From positions 1 through 22,253 of the IMG/VR virus record IMGVR_UViG_3300046777_002776: a DNA stretch of 22,253 bases, one strand, 5' to 3'. Every line of letters starts with the position of its first letter. The first letter of the stretch is position 1. The notes under the pieces were generated by a model. That model saw nothing but the letters and a program-made list of their open reading frames with translations. It made no database searches and was not told the origin of the DNA. Both the position numbers and the translations under genes were made by a program. This DNA comes from a virus. Below are positions 7,681 through 14,448 of this stretch, piece by piece.

Positions 7681-9072
7681 ATGAAAGTACCCTCAGCATA
7701 TCGTGATGATATTTTAAAAGTAATGGATTGTCTCGGTGGAGACAATTATGCATATTATAATGTTGATTTTACTAAGTTTGCTGATCCAGAATCTAGGTCA
7801 AAAATTGCTATTGCTCTGAGAGTAGTTGTTTCGCAATCCGAAAGAGTTACTGCCGCACAAAATATCAAAAATTCTTTAGAGAGAGATGGATTTTATACTA
7901 ATATTGTTGAGGATCGTGGTGGAAAAAGATTAGATGTTCCCATTAAAGATGGGAAGATTATTAGAATAGATATTAAACCAACCGGTGGTGGATCTGGAGC
8001 AGGGGCAAAAGAGACTGCAAGAAATGAATCTGCACAATGTCTTTATTTGGCATTGAGGCAGTATGTATATGGAAGAGATTTGAAAGATGATGAATTGATA
8101 TCTGAGGAAGAATTTAAAAAAGCATATAGTTATATTGAAGTTGATGTTAAATATGAAGATTTACTAATGCTTCCCCCAGAATGGAAAATTTCATCTATTA
8201 GGGGAGCAAATGAAATAGCAAAAGAACTTGGAAATAAACAATATAAGTTTTATAGGGGAAAGGGTTTTGATGATAAAGAAATAAAAAATGCTTTTTCAAG
8301 GGTTAGAACACAAACACCATTTTCTTCGGAAGATAAATGGAATCCAGCTGATATATGGGTGGCGTCTACAGACTTTAATCCAAAAGAACTTGATTCTATT
8401 GATACTATTGATGCTCTTAATCAATTTCTTTTAGAAAAATATCAGTCAAAACAATTGTTTGGAGTTTCTCTCAAAAAGGTAGAGGGTCAACCAAAACTAG
8501 ATAAAAAAAATTACGATAGTGCTGCTAAAATTAAAAAAGCATCACAAGTTGGATTAAAAAAATATTCTTTAGTTTTCCAGCAAAGAAATAATATTCCTAT
8601 GGATGTTTATTACTATTTTGGTAGCGGTCCTCAAGATAGATTTCAGGCTAGAAACTTTGGTGGAGATTCTACAGGTTCTTTTCAACTTGAGTTGAAGGGA
8701 GTGTCTGCTAATCAAGGTCGAATAGGTGGTGGTAGCGTTTATAAAATTTTAAATCATCTTGGTGTGAGGGCAACTTTTAATAATACTCAATTGTGGTCGG
8801 ATTGTTCGGATAAATCTAGTAAGAAACAAAAAATATCTGAAGAAATTTATGAACTATTAAAAAAATACAATGCAGAAGGTTTGCCGGACAAAGGTTCTGC
8901 CATGGCAATTATTATGCAACAAAAACAATCATACCGGTACAGTAAACTATCGGGTCTTAGACTTTTGGATACAATTAAAACTTCTGGGAAGCAAGATGAA
9001 ATAATTAAAGAATTATATTTGTATGGTTCTTCTGAAGGTGCTCAGTCAGGATTCTATTTAAAATTACAATAA
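7681..9072 (+). CDS. Unknown protein with nuclease-like signatures (463 aa)
   Basis: I do not recognise a named family. Two places look like PD-(D/E)XK nuclease cores. One is LDVPIKDGKIIRIDIKP (D85 to D97-I-K99), followed by a Gly-rich loop TGGGSGAGAKE and an NESAQCLYLALR helix. The other is KWNPADIWV (219-227) followed by LFGVSLKKV (SLK 263-265), a D...S-x-K variant seen in some restriction-type enzymes. A third Gly-rich region NFGGDSTGSFQLELKGVSANQGRIGGGS lies at about 325-352. There is no signal peptide or membrane segment. Unlike its neighbours it has no capsid-type N-terminal tag and no clear late promoter; the start is the A-rich TTAAAATG. It lies between two tagged late genes. A nuclease role is a low-confidence inference. 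Confidence 0.8.
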   Translation: MKVPSAYRDDILKVMDCLGGDNYAYYNVDFTKFADPESRSKIAIALRVVVSQSERVTAAQNIKNSLERDGFYTNIVEDRGGKRLDVPIKDGKIIRIDIKPTGGGSGAGAKETARNESAQCLYLALRQYVYGRDLKDDELISEEEFKKAYSYIEVDVKYEDLLMLPPEWKISSIRGANEIAKELGNKQYKFYRGKGFDDKEIKNAFSRVRTQTPFSSEDKWNPADIWVASTDFNPKELDSIDTIDALNQFLLEKYQSKQLFGVSLKKVEGQPKLDKKNYDSAAKIKKASQVGLKKYSLVFQQRNNIPMDVYYYFGSGPQDRFQARNFGGDSTGSFQLELKGVSANQGRIGGGSVYKILNHLGVRATFNNTQLWSDCSDKSSKKQKISEEIYELLKKYNAEGLPDKGSAMAIIMQQKQSYRYSKLSGLRLLDTIKTSGKQDEIIKELYLYGSSEGAQSGFYLKLQ

Positions 9073-9075
9073 ATA
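9068..9075 (+). promoter_or_regulatory. Late-promoter-like AATAAATA before the nucleotidyltransferase gene
   Basis: One mismatch to TATAAATA, overlapping the previous stop (9070-9072). The expected start near 9081 leaves a 15-nt leader to ATG 9096. Confidence 0.45.
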
Positions 9076-9095
9076 TTATTATAGTAAAAAGTAAT

Positions 9096-10406
9096 ATGAA
9101 GAGATTTATCCAATTTTTATCGGAGGCAACACAGTCGCAAGCAGCAATGCAAGCGAAAAAACTTGGATTAACTGGAGATGGGCATGGTGGATGGGTTGAT
9201 CGCGCCGGTAAAGTTGTTGCAAGAACAGATAAGGGGAAGTTAAAGTTTATTGATGGTCGTCAAGCAAAAGGTGAAGAAGAAACAACTGGAAAACAAGCAG
9301 GTGTAGGAGCGGAAACAACATCACAAAAAACTGCGGCAACAAAAGAACCTTCTCCTACTCTACAAACAGCAAAATCAGCACCAGAAGATGGTGGAGAAGA
9401 GGAAGGTGGAGATACTCTGACAGTTGTATTTGGAAGATTTAATCCCCCAACAATCGGACATGAAAAACTTTTAAAGTCTGCAGCAAAAGCAGCATCTGGT
9501 GGAAATTTAAAAATTTATCCTTCAAGAACTCAAGATCCAAAGAAAAATCCTTTGGATCCAAGTACTAAAGTTTCGTATATGAGAAAGATGTTTCCGGAAT
9601 ATGGGGAACAAATTATTAATGATCCAGATATGAAATCTATTTTTGATGTTCTGGTAAATGCTGATAAAGATGGATATGCAAATGTAAATATTATCGTTGG
9701 TTCAGATCGCCAAGCAGAGTTTGAGAATTTGGCGCAAAAGTACAATGGAGACCTTTACAACTTTGATTTAATACGTGTTATTTCTGCTGGAGTTCGTGAT
9801 GCGGATGCTGAAGGTGTGGAAGGTATGTCGGCATCTAAAATGAGAAAGGCAGTAATGGATGATGATTTTGATTCATTCCGAAAAGGCACCCCGAAAGCAC
9901 TTGATGATGGTGAAACAAAAACTTTGTTTGATGCTATTCGTCAAGGAATGAAAATTAAAAAATCAAAAGTTAAAAAAGAAAATTATTCACTTTGGCAGGT
10001 AGCACCCGAATATGATCAACAGTCACTTCGTGAAAATTATTTGATGGGTAAAATTTTCAAGGTAGGTGATGTAGTAGAAAATTTAAATACTGGACTTGTT
10101 GGTAAGATTATTCGTCGTGGGACCAATTATTTAATTTGTGTTACAGAAGATAATTGTATGTTTAAGTCATGGATTAAAGACGTAATGGAATATAATGAAG
10201 TTAAAATGAATAGAAAAATGAGAGTTCCTGGAAAACCAAATACGTTAATAGGAACTTCTGGATACTTTAAATATGCTGTTGATATGACACCTGGATTTGA
10301 GAAAGGAGATAAAACTAATCTTCAACCTGGTGGTAAAGCATATAGTGGATATAAGACAGCAAGTATTAGGGAATTTATAAATAAGTATAAAGTAAAAAGT
10401 AAGTAG
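9096..10406 (+). CDS. Nucleotidyltransferase-domain protein with capsid-targeting-like N-terminus (436 aa)
   Basis: Residues 1-11 ([11 protein letters not shown]) align ungapped with the T4 capsid-targeting peptide of internal proteins (MKTYQEFIAEA), including the protease site L-S-E/A at 10-11. A GHGGW module (about 20-53) and a disordered Glu/Gly/Thr linker (about 57-105) follow. Next comes a HxGH-superfamily nucleotidyltransferase domain (about 107-290) with [10 protein letters not shown] (113-122), VGSDR (201-205) and the ISSTxxR-like GMSASKMR (243-250). A KOW/SH3-like barrel (about 318-364; [23 protein letters not shown]) and a tail with [15 protein letters not shown] complete it. This superfamily adenylylates or cytidylylates small substrates (as in NadM, PPAT and CCT); the substrate here is unknown. 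The tag suggests packaging into the head and possible injection, which is inference. Confidence 0.88.
   Translation: MKRFIQFLSEATQSQAAMQAKKLGLTGDGHGGWVDRAGKVVARTDKGKLKFIDGRQAKGEEETTGKQAGVGAETTSQKTAATKEPSPTLQTAKSAPEDGGEEEGGDTLTVVFGRFNPPTIGHEKLLKSAAKAASGGNLKIYPSRTQDPKKNPLDPSTKVSYMRKMFPEYGEQIINDPDMKSIFDVLVNADKDGYANVNIIVGSDRQAEFENLAQKYNGDLYNFDLIRVISAGVRDADAEGVEGMSASKMRKAVMDDDFDSFRKGTPKALDDGETKTLFDAIRQGMKIKKSKVKKENYSLWQVAPEYDQQSLRENYLMGKIFKVGDVVENLNTGLVGKIIRRGTNYLICVTEDNCMFKSWIKDVMEYNEVKMNRKMRVPGKPNTLIGTSGYFKYAVDMTPGFEKGDKTNLQPGGKAYSGYKTASIREFINKYKVKSK
10376..10383 (+). promoter_or_regulatory. Perfect late promoter TATAAATA inside the end of the nucleotidyltransferase gene
   Basis: Exact late consensus embedded in codons for F-I-N near the C-terminus. 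The expected start near 10389 leaves a leader of about 25 nt to ATG 10414. Confidence 0.6.
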
Positions 10407-10413
10407 TATTAAA

Positions 10414-12129
10414 ATGTCTATCAACCCTCTGAATGATATTTCCCGTGTTTATCTGGAGCAAGTTGCTGCTATTGATGAAGCAAAACAACCCTTTCCTCAG
10501 AAAAAAGTTGAAAAGCAAATGGCAAAAGCAAGGGCTGGTTCTGTGTATGCTAAAAAAGGAAACCCCGCTGTTCCTAACACAACTGACGCAGAAAAGAAAA
10601 ATACAACTCGTTTCAGCAAGATGTTCCATGCATCTGAAAAAGCAAAGAGAGAAAAGCAAGAGGCAGATAAAGCAAGACGCTCGCCAACTTTTTATAAAGA
10701 TACTCATCCAGCAAGTGCTCCCAAAATGGCAAAGGCACAAAGAGAGGAATTTGAAATTGATGAAACTTCACACCTTGAGACTGATATGAAGAAGCGTCGT
10801 GAAGCAAATGAAAAGGCAATTGAAGATATGAAAAAAACCGCTGCATATAAGAGTATGGCAGCAACTGCGGCAAAGAAATTTGATGAAGCACTAGACCCAG
10901 TGGGAAAAGAAGATTCAGATATTGATAATGATGGTGATACTGATAAGTCAGATAAGTATCTTCATAAGCGTCGTAAAGCAATTAGCAAAGCAATTGCAAA
11001 ATCTGGTATGAAAGAAACTTTTTCAAACTGGAGAGAAGATTTACAACTTATTGAAATTACTGATAATCAAGCAGAAAAAAAAGTTACAGAAAAGAAAGTA
11101 AATAATAAAATTACCATTAATCCGAGGCTTGGTGAAGCAGTGGAGGAAATGGGAGGAACATTAATTGAAATGGTTGAGATTGATGAGTTTGATTACATTG
11201 TAGAAGGTGCTTATCTTGAACTTCTCGATGAAGGTTATGAAGAAGATGAAATTGAAGAAGCACTTGAGTACGCTTTGACAGAAGCAAAAGTCACTTATGG
11301 TCATGATACAACTTCTTCGGGGACTGAGAAGAAAAAAGAAGGTCTTTTGAGTGCTGCTAGACAGAGACTTTCTGCTGCTAAAAGGGCAGCAAAACAAGCA
11401 GTAGCAACTGGTGCAAGAAAAGTTGCTAAGGGGGCATTAAAGGTTGCTCGCAAAGTAGAGGGTGGGGATAAAACTCCATCGGCAGCACACACTAAAACTA
11501 GAACTTCATCAACATATCGTGGTGCTGGTGCAGGACAAAAAGAAAAAGTAAGTAGTGGTTCTTATCAAGCACCTAAAAAGGCAGAACCCGTAAAAGATCC
11601 TTGGGAAGGAAGTGCTACTGCACCAAAACCAAAGGCAAAAAAACCAGCAGCAAAACCAAAAGCATCTACACCAAAAGAAACTACTAAAAAAACAACCACA
11701 AAAAAGAAGAAATCAAATTTAGACAATCTTCTCGCTTCAATTCGTAGCGAACAAGTTCAGATTGATGAAAAAGTATTGACTTCTGCAGAAACTAAAAAGA
11801 AAGAAGAACTTGTGAAAAAAATGAAGAAGAGTGCTTCTGATTTTGAAAAAAGATATCCTGGTCGCGGTAAAGAAGTGATGTATGCTACTGCCACTAAAAT
11901 GGCAAAGAGGATGGCAGAACAAGCACTAGAAATGAATCCAAAAACACAAAAACCACAAGAAAAGACACAAAAAACACAACAACCACAACAACAATCCCAA
12001 TTACAGCAGGATAAAAAAAATCAACAACAACAAGATAGAATGAGGCAACAAGAAATTCAAATCGTCCAAAGAAAACTCCAAGCATTGAAGTCAGCACCTA
12101 AAGGAACTGACCCTTCTATTACTACTTGA
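10414..12129 (+). CDS. Large Lys/Ala/Gln-rich modular late protein (571 aa)
   Basis: A chain of modules without a known enzyme domain. (a) Tag [19 protein letters not shown], with a possible I-D-E/A protease site at 20-23. (b) Basic module about 23-110, paralogous to the gene at 7019 ([25 protein letters not shown]). (c) An EF-hand/dockerin-like Ca-binding loop D169-x-D171-x-D173-G-D175-x-D177. (d) NWREDL plus acidic helices ([25 protein letters not shown], about 264-288). (e) A histone-like Lys/Ala/Pro/Thr stretch (about 305-435). (f) [30 protein letters not shown]...[11 protein letters not shown] block (455-498). (g) A Gln-rich coil and the tail [12 protein letters not shown] read it as a late, DNA-rich-compartment or scaffold-type structural protein. 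A perfect late promoter sits 31-38 nt upstream. Confidence 0.87.
   Translation: MSINPLNDISRVYLEQVAAIDEAKQPFPQKKVEKQMAKARAGSVYAKKGNPAVPNTTDAEKKNTTRFSKMFHASEKAKREKQEADKARRSPTFYKDTHPASAPKMAKAQREEFEIDETSHLETDMKKRREANEKAIEDMKKTAAYKSMAATAAKKFDEALDPVGKEDSDIDNDGDTDKSDKYLHKRRKAISKAIAKSGMKETFSNWREDLQLIEITDNQAEKKVTEKKVNNKITINPRLGEAVEEMGGTLIEMVEIDEFDYIVEGAYLELLDEGYEEDEIEEALEYALTEAKVTYGHDTTSSGTEKKKEGLLSAARQRLSAAKRAAKQAVATGARKVAKGALKVARKVEGGDKTPSAAHTKTRTSSTYRGAGAGQKEKVSSGSYQAPKKAEPVKDPWEGSATAPKPKAKKPAAKPKASTPKETTKKTTTKKKKSNLDNLLASIRSEQVQIDEKVLTSAETKKKEELVKKMKKSASDFEKRYPGRGKEVMYATATKMAKRMAEQALEMNPKTQKPQEKTQKTQQPQQQSQLQQDKKNQQQQDRMRQQEIQIVQRKLQALKSAPKGTDPSITT
10607..10646 (+). repeat. Copy 2 of the 40-nt exact repeat
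   Basis: Identical to 7215-7254. Both copies are in the same reading frame relative to the shared [12 protein letters not shown] protein module. Confidence 0.9.
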
Positions 12130-12132
12130 TTT

Positions 12133-12140
12133 AATAAATA
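12133..12140 (+). promoter_or_regulatory. Late-promoter-like AATAAATA before the 56-aa gene
   Basis: One mismatch to the late consensus. The expected start near 12146 gives a 20-nt leader containing the strong AGGAGG at 12155-12160. Confidence 0.5.
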
Positions 12141-12165
12141 GTAGAGAGATATACAGGAGGACATT

Positions 12166-12336
12166 ATGGGAGCACTTGTAGAACTTGTAAAACCACTTTT
12201 AATTGCTGCACTAAACTCTTGCCATACTAAGAGACTTGTATGTGACCTACTTGATCGTTATGTAAAAACCACTGATAATGATGTTGATAATGTAATCGCA
12301 GCAACAGTAAGAACAGCATTACTTAAAAACTGCTGA
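12166..12336 (+). CDS. Small hypothetical protein (56 aa)
   Basis: It reads MGALVELVKPLLIAALNSCH followed by TKRLVCDLLDRYVKTTDNDVDN and VIAATVRTALLKNC. Three amphipathic helices are likely; the first is hydrophobic but too short and too polar-flanked to be a convincing membrane anchor. Function unknown; comparable short proteins occur in other cyanomyoviruses. It has one of the best ribosome sites in the window (AGGAGG, 5 nt before the ATG) and its own late-type promoter and terminator, so it is probably made in quantity as a single-gene unit. Confidence 0.8.
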   Translation: MGALVELVKPLLIAALNSCHTKRLVCDLLDRYVKTTDNDVDNVIAATVRTALLKNC

Positions 12337-12365
12337 TATTTTAGTTTTATTTTAACCTAAAATGT

Positions 12366-12398
12366 AATAGGAGACCTGAAGTAAGGTCTCCTATTTTT
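12366..12398 (+). terminator. Intrinsic terminator after the 56-aa gene
   Basis: AATAGGAGACC (12366-12376) pairs perfectly with GGTCTCCTATT (12385-12395) around an 8-nt loop. A short T-run follows and overlaps the next late promoter. Confidence 0.9.
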
Positions 12399-12405
12399 AT
12401 AAATA
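12398..12405 (+). promoter_or_regulatory. Perfect late promoter TATAAATA for the virion-type gene
   Basis: Exact late consensus immediately downstream of a terminator. The expected start near 12411 gives a 27-nt leader with GGAAG (12427-12431) six bases before ATG 12438. Confidence 0.8.
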
Positions 12406-12437
12406 TTCATAGCAAATAATTTTTACGGAAGAAAAAC

Positions 12438-13190
12438 ATGGCACTCTGGGGAAATAATGATGCTAAAGGATCTGGCGGAACAGTATCTTTAGACTATGAT
12501 ACCCTCATCGTTACTGGTAGTGGAACTACATTTGGTAGAGTAGGTGCTGCTGCTACTGGCGATGTAATTAGATTTGGAACTAGGTCTGGGGTTTATTATG
12601 GCGATGCTGTTATTGTTGGAATCGCAAGCACTACTCAACTTTCTATTGCATCAACTTCTGGATTGAGCGGTGCTGCTATTTCTGGAGTTCAGTTTGACAT
12701 CAGTGAACTTCCAAAATATACAACTTGGGATAGTGTTTACAGTCAGAAGACTTTATCATCTGCTGAAACTCATTTAGTAGTCAGAACCTCAGCTGCAGCA
12801 ACATCTGGAATTGGTTCTGATAAAGTTACATTGACATCAGTTGTTGGAATTATAACTGGTGACACTCTTGCAAGTGGATCAGTATCAAAAGCAGTAACCT
12901 CAATATCAGGTTCAATTGTTTCTCTCGCATCCACAATCGCATCGGCAATTGCTTCAGGAAACGCAGTTACTGTAACAAGGCAAACTGGCGCAAGACTATC
13001 TTCAGTTTATGGTGTTGCTGGTGCCGGCGTTAGTGTTGCAAATGGAACTACTTATGAATTGACACACGAAGGATGGGTTGGAATTACATCTTATGTTGAC
13101 TCTGAAGGTAATGTAAGAGTTAAAAAAGAAACCCTAGTCGCAATGTCTGGAATTACTACAGGAAATACTCCTTCATATCCACCTGTTTGA
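12438..13190 (+). CDS. Predicted virion structural protein (250 aa)
   Basis: This Gly/Ser/Thr/Ala/Val-rich beta protein begins MALWGNNDAKGSGGTVSLDYDT, a start I associate with late structural proteins of cyanomyoviruses. It contains two similar stretches. GDVIRFGTRSG...AVIVGIASTTQLSIASTSGLSG (about 41-79) is echoed by GDTLASGSVSKAVTSISGSIVSLASTIASAIASG (about 141-175), suggesting tandem beta-repeats. No signal peptide, enzyme motif or membrane segment is seen. Composition and the strong late promoter fit a fibre, neck or head-decoration component; which one cannot be told from sequence. The next ATG follows 6 nt after its stop. Confidence 0.85.
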   Translation: MALWGNNDAKGSGGTVSLDYDTLIVTGSGTTFGRVGAAATGDVIRFGTRSGVYYGDAVIVGIASTTQLSIASTSGLSGAAISGVQFDISELPKYTTWDSVYSQKTLSSAETHLVVRTSAAATSGIGSDKVTLTSVVGIITGDTLASGSVSKAVTSISGSIVSLASTIASAIASGNAVTVTRQTGARLSSVYGVAGAGVSVANGTTYELTHEGWVGITSYVDSEGNVRVKKETLVAMSGITTGNTPSYPPV

Positions 13191-13196
13191 TAAAGT

Positions 13197-13589
13197 ATGT
13201 TTTTCAATGAGTTGAATGAGGATAATTTTATCCTATTTGCTATTAAAAATTATAATAATCCGCAAGCGGTTACTAAAGAAGATTTCGATAAAGATCTAAA
13301 TCACTTTAAGTATATTAAGCGGTTGTTGAAACGATATGTCAAAAATGGCGAATTGAAAGTTCATCTCATTCTTAATCATTTTATTATTCTTTATAATCTT
13401 TTTGGAGAAGCTGCTACTCCAATGCTGTTTCATAAACTTGAATCTGAACTTTGGCCATCTGCTAAAAGTTTTATTATTTTTTTGGGTAGACTTTCCAAAT
13501 ATCCAAGATCACAAGTACATGATATACAACCTGATATCTATTGTTTAAAAGAACTTTACAAGGTTTTCCATGAACAAAAAGACACTTGA
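13197..13589 (+). CDS. Conserved phage protein of unknown function (130 aa)
   Basis: An all-helical protein (ELNEDNFILFAIKNYNNPQAVTKEDF, FKYIKRLLKRYVKNGELKVHLILNHFIILYNLFGEAATPMLFHKLE). The family, with its N-terminal LNEDNF-LFAIK and central HL-LNH-I-LYN-FG core, occurs in many T4- and T7-like marine phages next to genes like the two that follow. No function is known to me. There is no signal peptide; hydrophobic LILNHFIILYNLF is part of a helical core rather than a clear membrane span. There is no ribosome site; it starts 6 nt after the virion gene and overlaps the next ORF by 20 nt. Confidence 0.85.
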   Translation: MFFNELNEDNFILFAIKNYNNPQAVTKEDFDKDLNHFKYIKRLLKRYVKNGELKVHLILNHFIILYNLFGEAATPMLFHKLESELWPSAKSFIIFLGRLSKYPRSQVHDIQPDIYCLKELYKVFHEQKDT

Positions 13590-13794
13590 TAAAATTATTA
13601 ATTTTATCCGAGAAGAGATGACAACTCAGAGCACTACAGGTAAACCTGGATTTAGTTCTGATGCAGATGATAAGGGACCGGTTGCCGGTAGAGGACCCAA
13701 GATGTTTTTCGTGGCAAGAAAGTATGTAAAAAAATATGCAAATGGTGGACCTGGATCTAGAAAAATATGGTTAGATAACCTAAAAACTAAATAA
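13570..13794 (+). CDS. Small conserved phage protein (74 aa)
   Basis: MNKKTLDKIINFIREEM forms an N-terminal helix. A flexible Gly/Ser/Asp-rich middle (TTGKPGFSSDADDKGPVAGRGP) and a basic end (KMFFVARKYVKKYANGGPGSRKIWLDNLKTK) follow. It overlaps the previous gene by 20 nt, so translation is likely coupled. Homologues usually accompany the 130-aa family in marine phages. Function unknown. A 20-bp palindrome begins inside its stop codon. Confidence 0.75.
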   Translation: MNKKTLDKIINFIREEMTTQSTTGKPGFSSDADDKGPVAGRGPKMFFVARKYVKKYANGGPGSRKIWLDNLKTK

Positions 13795-13812
13795 TATTAA
13801 CTAGTTAATATT
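13793..13812. repeat. 20-bp perfect palindrome AATATTAACTAGTTAATATT
   Basis: Perfect dyad overlapping the stop of the 74-aa gene and followed by TTT, so it could be an A/T-only terminator hairpin or a protein-binding site. It overlaps a CTAAATA late-like motif (13787-13793). Confidence 0.8.
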
Positions 13813-13820
13813 TTGCTATT

Positions 13821-13862
13821 AGTTCTCTGAAAAAGTAAAAGTGAGAGAAATTTCAGATAACT
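13821..13862 (+). other. Second hairpin-forming sequence before the coiled-coil gene
   Basis: AGTT (13821-13824) pairs with AACT (13859-13862) and CTGAAA (13827-13832) with TTTCAG (13851-13856), with 2-nt internal loops on each side. An alternative pairing is TTCTCT (13823-13828) with AGAGAA (13844-13849). It ends 7 nt before ATG 13870. Confidence 0.5.
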
Positions 13863-13869
13863 GATAAAA

Positions 13870-14283
13870 ATGTTTAATCAAAACACATCTGCTGATACTA
13901 AAATTGCAGTATTAGAAGAACGTCTTTCTTCTTTTGAAATTATGATGAGAAAGATTGATGAAGCAATTCAGATAATGGGAAAAACAAGTCATAATATTAG
14001 TAAAATGCTTGCTGTTCATGAGGAAAGAATTGAACAGTGTGGAAAGTCAGATGATTATATTAGTAGAGTTATAGAAGAATTGCGACTAGAGAATAAAGAT
14101 CAACATCAATCAGTATCTGAAAGAATAGAAAAGGTTGAAAATAAAATAGAAGAGTTTGCAAAGTATCGTTGGATTGTAGTTGGTATTTTTGCTGTAATTA
14201 GTTTTGGACTTTCACAATCTCATTTAGTAATTGATTTTTTGACACCTAATACAGCACAAGTTCAGGTAGAAAAAAATAAATAG
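13870..14283 (+). CDS. Coiled-coil protein with C-terminal membrane anchor (137 aa)
   Basis: Residues about 8-95 form heptad-rich helices (KIAVLEERLSSFEIMMRKIDEAIQIMG, HEERIEQ, SERIEKVENKIEEFAKYR). One membrane span follows (about 99-120, WIVVGIFAVISFGLSQSHLVI) and a short hydrophilic tail. The layout resembles haemolysin XhlA-type proteins that accompany phage holins, so a role at the inner membrane in lysis is possible but unproven. In other marine phages similar proteins follow the two small genes upstream. There is no Shine-Dalgarno; the start is GATAAAAATG behind a hairpin. Confidence 0.85.
   Translation: MFNQNTSADTKIAVLEERLSSFEIMMRKIDEAIQIMGKTSHNISKMLAVHEERIEQCGKSDDYISRVIEELRLENKDQHQSVSERIEKVENKIEEFAKYRWIVVGIFAVISFGLSQSHLVIDFLTPNTAQVQVEKNK
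14275..14282 (+). promoter_or_regulatory. Late-promoter-like AATAAATA
   Basis: It overlaps the TAG stop of the coiled-coil gene (14281-14283). The nearest downstream ORF is the 35-aa candidate at 14306. Confidence 0.3.
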
Positions 14284-14305
14284 TTGAGTGTTGGCACAAG
14301 ATGCC

Positions 14306-14413
14306 ATGAAAATCAAAAAGAAACCAACCCTTTATTCTCTACAAAAAACAACAAATTCCGTAGTTAAGTGGACTGCAATAATTACTTCCTGTTGCCTTGA
14401 CAAAACCAGGTAG
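14306..14413 (+). CDS. Possible 35-aa peptide
   Basis: MKIKKKPTLYSLQKTTNSVV is followed by KWTAIITSCCLDKTR. It has a basic start and a short hydrophobic TAIITSCCL core. Its ATG overlaps the right arm of a small hairpin TGGCA (14292-14296)/TGCCA (14302-14306). It has no ribosome site and its end runs through the -35 element of the next promoter. It may be spurious. Confidence 0.25.
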   Translation: MKIKKKPTLYSLQKTTNSVVKWTAIITSCCLDKTR

Positions 14414-14426
14414 TCTGGTCTAATAT
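14397..14426 (+). promoter_or_regulatory. Sigma70-type early promoter for primase-nrdAB
   Basis: Consensus TTGACA (14397-14402), an 18-nt spacer and TAATAT (14421-14426). The spacer contains the inverted repeat ACCAG (14405-14409)/CTGGT (14415-14419), which could be an operator. The start would fall near 14433, shortly before ATG 14449, with AGAGAGG (14430-14435) nearby. Confidence 0.7.
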
Positions 14427-14448
14427 TCAGAGAGGTTATCTTTTCATT

